A DNA stretch of 64,000 bases from G965240365 sp965240365 (GTDB lineage Bacteria > Pseudomonadota > Gammaproteobacteria > Eutrophobiales > Eutrophobiaceae): NCBI GenBank assembly GCA_965240365.1, contig OZ251218.1, forward strand, positions 1,364,001 through 1,428,000. The letters run 5' to 3'. The notes beneath the pieces were generated by a model. The model saw nothing but the letters and a program-made list of their open reading frames with translations, did not search any database and was not told the origin of the DNA. Position numbers and translations under genes: made by a program. This document shows positions 60,768 through 64,000 of the stretch, one piece after another. The first letter of the stretch is position 1; every line of letters begins with the position of its first letter.

Positions 60768-61385
60768 ATGGATAACACCACATCCGCAACCACCACGATT
60801 GACCTGTTGCGCCACGGCGAATGCGAGGGCGGCGATATTTTTCGCGGCAGCACCGATGTCGCGCTCTCTGAAAGCGGCTGGGACACCATGCGTCATGCCA
60901 TTAACACTCATGCGGCCGACACGCCCTGGGAACAATTGGTCAGCTCCCCGCTGAAGCGCTGCCGCCATTTCGCCGAGGCCATCAGCCGGCGGCACAATAT
61001 CAGCCTGACGGTTGAAGACGATTTCCGTGAATTAAATTTTGGCGATTGGGATGGCCTTGAGCGCCGCCATCTCCGGGACAGCCATAAAGAAACCCTGCGC
61101 CTGCTGCAAACCGACCCGGCGTCATTCAATCCGCCCGGCGGAGAATCCATGCTCGCATTCCAGCGGCGGGTGCAAAAGGCATGGCACAGACTCCCCGATC
61201 AATACCGGGGCCGGCATCTGCTGTCGATACAACACGGCGGCACAATTCGCATGATATTGACGCACCTGCTGTCGATACCACTGAGTTCAATGGCGAAAAT
61301 AAATGTGCCTTATGGCAGTTTTACCCGCATTAAGATCCACCACGGCAATCACAAAGACAATGCCGTGTTGATGTTTCATAAATGA
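60768..61385 (+). CDS. cobC: Alpha-ribazole phosphatase-like histidine phosphatase
   Basis: 205 aa. The phosphohistidine motif LLRHGECEGG is near residue 14, the catalytic Glu lies in FRELNFGDWDG, and a second His lies in SIQHGGTIRM. CobC removes phosphate from alpha-ribazole phosphate in nucleotide-loop assembly. The family also contains general phosphoglycerate-mutase-like enzymes, so specificity rests on B12 context. It follows btuM by 41 bp. The stop codon lies inside the target duplication of the MITE downstream. Confidence 0.8.
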   Translation: MDNTTSATTTIDLLRHGECEGGDIFRGSTDVALSESGWDTMRHAINTHAADTPWEQLVSSPLKRCRHFAEAISRRHNISLTVEDDFRELNFGDWDGLERRHLRDSHKETLRLLQTDPASFNPPGGESMLAFQRRVQKAWHRLPDQYRGRHLLSIQHGGTIRMILTHLLSIPLSSMAKINVPYGSFTRIKIHHGNHKDNAVLMFHK

Positions 61386-61518
61386 AAAAGGCCTCTTTTA
61401 AAATCCGAGTGGGTAATGCAATAATTCTGGCTTAATTGATGACCGGGACAGAACGGAGACGGCCTGCGGGCAGCAGGTAGGCCAAAATGACAACAGTTTC
61501 GTCATTCCAGCGAAAGCT

Positions 61519-61566
61519 CGCCTACAGGATGTAGGTGGTAGAGCGGCGTCTGGAACAAGCCGCCGA
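61519..61566. repeat. 48-bp two-hairpin module, copy 2, inside MITE B
   Basis: Identical to 29479-29526 except one base. MITE copy A reads straight through (AAAGCT joined to GGAATCC), so the empty site is known. Confidence 0.9.
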
Positions 61567-61591
61567 GGAATCCACGCCTGCCGGAGGCAGG

Positions 61592-61610
61592 CCTGCCTGC
61601 TGCAGGCAGG
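61592..61610. repeat. 19-bp palindrome inserted in MITE B
   Basis: CCTGCCTGCTGCAGGCAGG. Copy A is exactly 19 bp shorter between CCAC and TAGC, giving an empty-site comparison. Confidence 0.85.
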
Positions 61611-61912
61611 TAGCGGGGAGGCAGGTAACTCAGCGGGGTCGGTTGGAATGAGGTATTCAGATGGTCATTCCCGCTTATGCGGGAATGTATTGTATCAACC
61701 ACTGGATTCCAGCTTTCGCTGGAATGACGATGGGGTGTTGTTCCGGCTTTACATCATTCCGGCCTGCCTGCCGCAGACAGGCTCATGCTAGCACACTCAA
61801 TCCACATGCGGCTTAACCCACTCGGAACTCAAAAGAGCCTGAAAAAGGAATAACGGCCCCCGACTATTCGTCGTCATTCCGGGCAGATTCCTACACCAAA
61901 GCCCCCTCCGTC

Positions 61913-62071
61913 ATTTATGGACGGGATGTCCTGTATGCGGCGAGAGGGCAGGATGCCCGTAGCCGCCCGGCAAATTCCCAACCAAAGCCCCCACCGTCAT
62001 TCCAGCGAAAGCTGGAATCCAGTGGTTTATGTAATCCATTCCCCCTGCCTGCTGCAGGCAGGGGGAATGAC
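61913..62071. repeat. Composite repeats between MITE B and phoH
   Basis: 61913-61975 is the module with GGACGGGATGTCC and CAGGATGCCCG, here without the 48-bp insert. 61996-62071 is a 65-bp unit whose second hairpin loop is occupied by the 19-bp palindrome at 62044-62062. The rest of the gap to 62226 has hairpin fragments only. Confidence 0.8.
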
Positions 62072-62226
62072 TCTGCGTAATCTGTGTAATCTGCGGATTC
62101 TTTTCCACGGCGCAGGCAGGCGAACTCTGTAATCCACTGACTATCCCGGCATCGCCTTCCTGGATTCCGGCTTTCGCCGGCCTGCCATCGGCAGCAGGCC
62201 GCGAATAAACCCGTGCCGGGCCTTGT

Positions 62227-63633
62227 TTACAACACGGCGCCGGCGAAGTCGGCCAGGCGTGAGCGTTCACCCCTTTGCAGGGTGATATGGCCGCTGTGTT
62301 CCCAGTCTTTGAAGCGATCTACGGCGTAGGTCAGGCCGGAGGTGGTCTCGGTCAGATAAGGGGTGTCGATCTGGGCGATATTCCCTAAAATGACCAGTTT
62401 GGTGCCGGGGCCGGCGCGGGTCAGCAGGGTCTTCATCTGTTTGGTGCTCAGGTTTTGGGCCTCGTCCACGATGATGTAGCGGTTCAGAAAGGTGCGGCCG
62501 CGCATGAAATTGAGCGAGCGCAGCTTGATGCGCTTGTTCAGCAGGTCGGTGGCGGCGGCCCGTTCCCACTCGCCGCCCTCATCGGCATGGGTCAGCACTT
62601 CCAGATTGTCCAGCAAGGCGCCCATCCACGGCGCCATCTTCTCTTCCTCGGTGCCCGGCAAAAAGCCGATGTCTTCGCCGACCGGGATCGTGACGCGGGT
62701 GATGATGATCTCGCGGTAGCGCTTTTTATCCAGCACCTGCGCGAGGCCCGCGGCGAGCGCCAGCAGGGTCTTGCCGGTGCCGGCCGCGCCCAGCAGGGTG
62801 ACCAGGTCGATGTCGGTGTCGAGCAGCAGATTCAGGGCAAAGTTCTGTTCGCGGTTGCGCGCGTTCACGCCCCAGACGGCCTGACCGTGCCCGCGGTAAT
62901 CCGTGGCCAGCGCCAGGGTGGTCTTGTGCGCGCCGATCTCCTTGACCAGCGCCTCAAAGCCCGTGCCCTGGTCGCTGTAGAGGCTTTGATGCGGGTAACA
63001 GACCTTGAGCGGCCGGCCCTTTATCTCATAAAGCGTGCGCCGGTCTTCCCGCCGGGCGGTCAGGGCCTCCGACCTGGTGTCCCAGAAATCCGCCGGCAGT
63101 TCGCCGATGCCGGTATAGAGCAGGTCAACATCGTCCAGCGCCTTGTCGGTCGTATAGTCCTCGGTGTGAATGCCGCTGGCGCGCGCCTTGATACGCAGGT
63201 TGATGTCCTTGGAGACCAGCGTCACCCGCCGTTCCGGGTCTTCTTTTTGTAAGGACAGGGCCGCGCCGAGGATGGCATTGTCCGCATTTTTCCCGGGCAG
63301 GGGCGCCGGCAGCGTGTCCGGCAGGATCCGGGTCTGCAAAAACAGATGGCCGCCCGGCCGCCCGGCGTCGTTCAGCGGCGTGGCGCGATCCAGCGCCAGC
63401 CCCTGTTTGATGGCCTCGGGGCCGGCCTCATTGATGATGTCCTCCATAAACCGGCTGACCTGGCGCACGTTGCGGGCCACCTCGGACATGCCCTTTTTGG
63501 CGGCATCCAGTTCTTCCAGCACCACCATCGGGATGAACACATCGTGCTCTTCAAAGCGGAACAGGCAGGCCGGGTCGTGCATCAGGACATTGGTGTCCAG
63601 CACGAACAGTCTGGCCCGCTCCCGGCGCGCCAT
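62227..63633 (-). CDS. PIN-PhoH family ATPase/ribonuclease
   Basis: 468 aa. The N-terminal PIN domain (about 1-150) carries acidic metal ligands beginning with LFVLDTNVLMHD (D13). The C-terminal PhoH ATPase (about 245-468) has Walker A GAAGTGKT near 281-288, FMRGRTFLNRYIIVDEAQN (Walker B) and a terminal RSRLADFAGAVL. This PhoH2/YlaK-type fusion unwinds and cleaves RNA in studied members. Its start lies 2 bp after the bcp stop, so the two are co-transcribed. Confidence 0.9.
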   Translation of the reverse strand: MARRERARLFVLDTNVLMHDPACLFRFEEHDVFIPMVVLEELDAAKKGMSEVARNVRQVSRFMEDIINEAGPEAIKQGLALDRATPLNDAGRPGGHLFLQTRILPDTLPAPLPGKNADNAILGAALSLQKEDPERRVTLVSKDINLRIKARASGIHTEDYTTDKALDDVDLLYTGIGELPADFWDTRSEALTARREDRRTLYEIKGRPLKVCYPHQSLYSDQGTGFEALVKEIGAHKTTLALATDYRGHGQAVWGVNARNREQNFALNLLLDTDIDLVTLLGAAGTGKTLLALAAGLAQVLDKKRYREIIITRVTIPVGEDIGFLPGTEEEKMAPWMGALLDNLEVLTHADEGGEWERAAATDLLNKRIKLRSLNFMRGRTFLNRYIIVDEAQNLSTKQMKTLLTRAGPGTKLVILGNIAQIDTPYLTETTSGLTYAVDRFKDWEHSGHITLQRGERSRLADFAGAVL

Positions 63634-63635
63634 GT

Positions 63636-64000
63636 TCAGGCCCCAGACAGTGATTTCAGCGCTTCAAGCACGGCCTCAACATGGCCCTTGACCCGCGCCT
63701 TGCGCCACTCGGCCCGCAACACGCCCTTGTCGTCAATCAGGAAGGTGGAACGCTCTATGCCCATGACTTTTTTGCCGTACATATTCTTTTCCTTTATGAC
63801 CTCAAACAGGCGGCACAGGCTTTCGTCCTCATCGGCCAGCAGGTCAAACGGAAAGTTTTGTTTCTCCTTGAATTTTTCATGCGACTTCAGGCCGTCGCGG
63901 GAAACCCCGAGAATCACCGTATTGCGCGCCCGGAATTTACGGATATTGTCGCGGAATTCCTGCCCTTCCAGGGTGCAGCCCGGCGTGCTGTCCTTCGGAT
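63636..64000 (-). CDS. bcp: Bcp/PrxQ thiol peroxidase (N-terminus outside window)
   Basis: The frame is open to the window edge. The visible part starts PKDSTPGCTLEGQEFRD, which holds the peroxidatic cysteine, and continues VILGVSRDGLKSHEKF, FPFDLLADEDESLCRLF and ERSTFLIDDKGVL to the stop at 63636. The usual Bcp resolving cysteine five residues after the first is replaced (CTLEGQ), so it may be of the 1-Cys or alternative-resolver type. It reduces peroxides using thioredoxin. About 40 N-terminal residues are missing. Confidence 0.9.
   Translation of the reverse strand, partial: PKDSTPGCTLEGQEFRDNIRKFRARNTVILGVSRDGLKSHEKFKEKQNFPFDLLADEDESLCRLFEVIKEKNMYGKKVMGIERSTFLIDDKGVLRAEWRKARVKGHVEAVLEALKSLSGA

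Larger units (their letters stand above)
61392..61839. mobile_element. MITE copy B (448 bp) with 9-bp target duplication
   Basis: Terminal inverted repeats CCTCTTTTAAAATCCGAGTG and, inverted, GGCTCTTTTGAGTTCCGAGT. Flanking direct repeats TGAAAAAGG lie at 61383-61391 and 61840-61848. Relative to copy A it has gained the 48-bp module (61519-61566) and one 19-bp palindrome (61592-61610) and lost 6 bp near its right end. It contains a 65-bp unit at 61664-61728. Confidence 0.9.

Overview
The window reads as chromosomal DNA of an uncultured gammaproteobacterium with GC-rich core genes. The inference rests on gene content: an IscR-led SUF operon, RppH, DUF2782 beside polA, a PIN-PhoH protein, and BtuB with a cobalamin riboswitch. 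I cannot name the genus. Core metabolism is intact: malate dehydrogenase, citrate synthase, the complete 2-oxoglutarate dehydrogenase complex, thymidylate synthesis, histidine synthesis and DNA polymerase I.

Layout. 0-5 kb: end of a Bat (VWA) operon, DUF423, rppH, an AT-rich orphan and a HAD phosphatase. 5-6.6 kb: an AbiE toxin-antitoxin locus whose toxin gene is broken by a MITE. 6.7-15.4 kb: mdh, gltA, sucA, sucB and lpdA. 15.4-17.5 kb: folA, thyA and lgt. 17.6-19.6 kb: an IS481-like element interrupted by an IS5 element. 19.6-27.7 kb: a foreign-looking operon behind a near-consensus promoter: a five-gene Liv-type ABC importer, a CYP199-like P450, its 2Fe-2S ferredoxin, the ferredoxin reductase and a MarR regulator. 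The predicted job is uptake and oxidation (probably O-demethylation) of an aryl carboxylic acid. 27.8-31.4 kb: two unrecognised genes, a LysR remnant, repeats and a pentapeptide-repeat membrane protein. 31.4-38.7 kb: an EcoR124-like type I restriction-modification operon with embedded rhuM and GxxExxY genes. 39.2-47.3 kb: mgtE, DUF2782, polA and hisAFI. 47.7-55.4 kb: the SUF operon iscR-A-B-C-D-S-U-T-Rieske behind paired IscR sites, then DUF2970. 55.6-57 kb: a broken IS1111-group element. 57-61.4 kb: B12 genes (adenosyltransferase, btuB with riboswitch, a BtuM-like transporter, alpha-ribazole phosphatase). 62.2-64 kb: PIN-PhoH and a partial Bcp peroxiredoxin.

The most unusual content is a nested population of short structured repeats. 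A 19-bp palindrome, CCTGCCTGC-N-GCAGGCAGG, has inserted cleanly, with no target duplication, at seven sites where the empty site can be reconstructed. Five are inside transposase genes, where removing exactly 19 bp restores the reading frame each time. The other two are in MITEs, where a second copy in the window lacks the insert. A 48-bp two-hairpin module shows the same clean insertion twice. These sit in or beside 65-bp double hairpins, a four-hairpin MITE family with covarying stems, and a roughly 0.4-kb MITE family with 9-bp target duplication. All three transposase genes in the window carry the palindrome. I do not recognise a bacterial element with this behaviour, and no gene in the window is an obvious mobilising enzyme for it.
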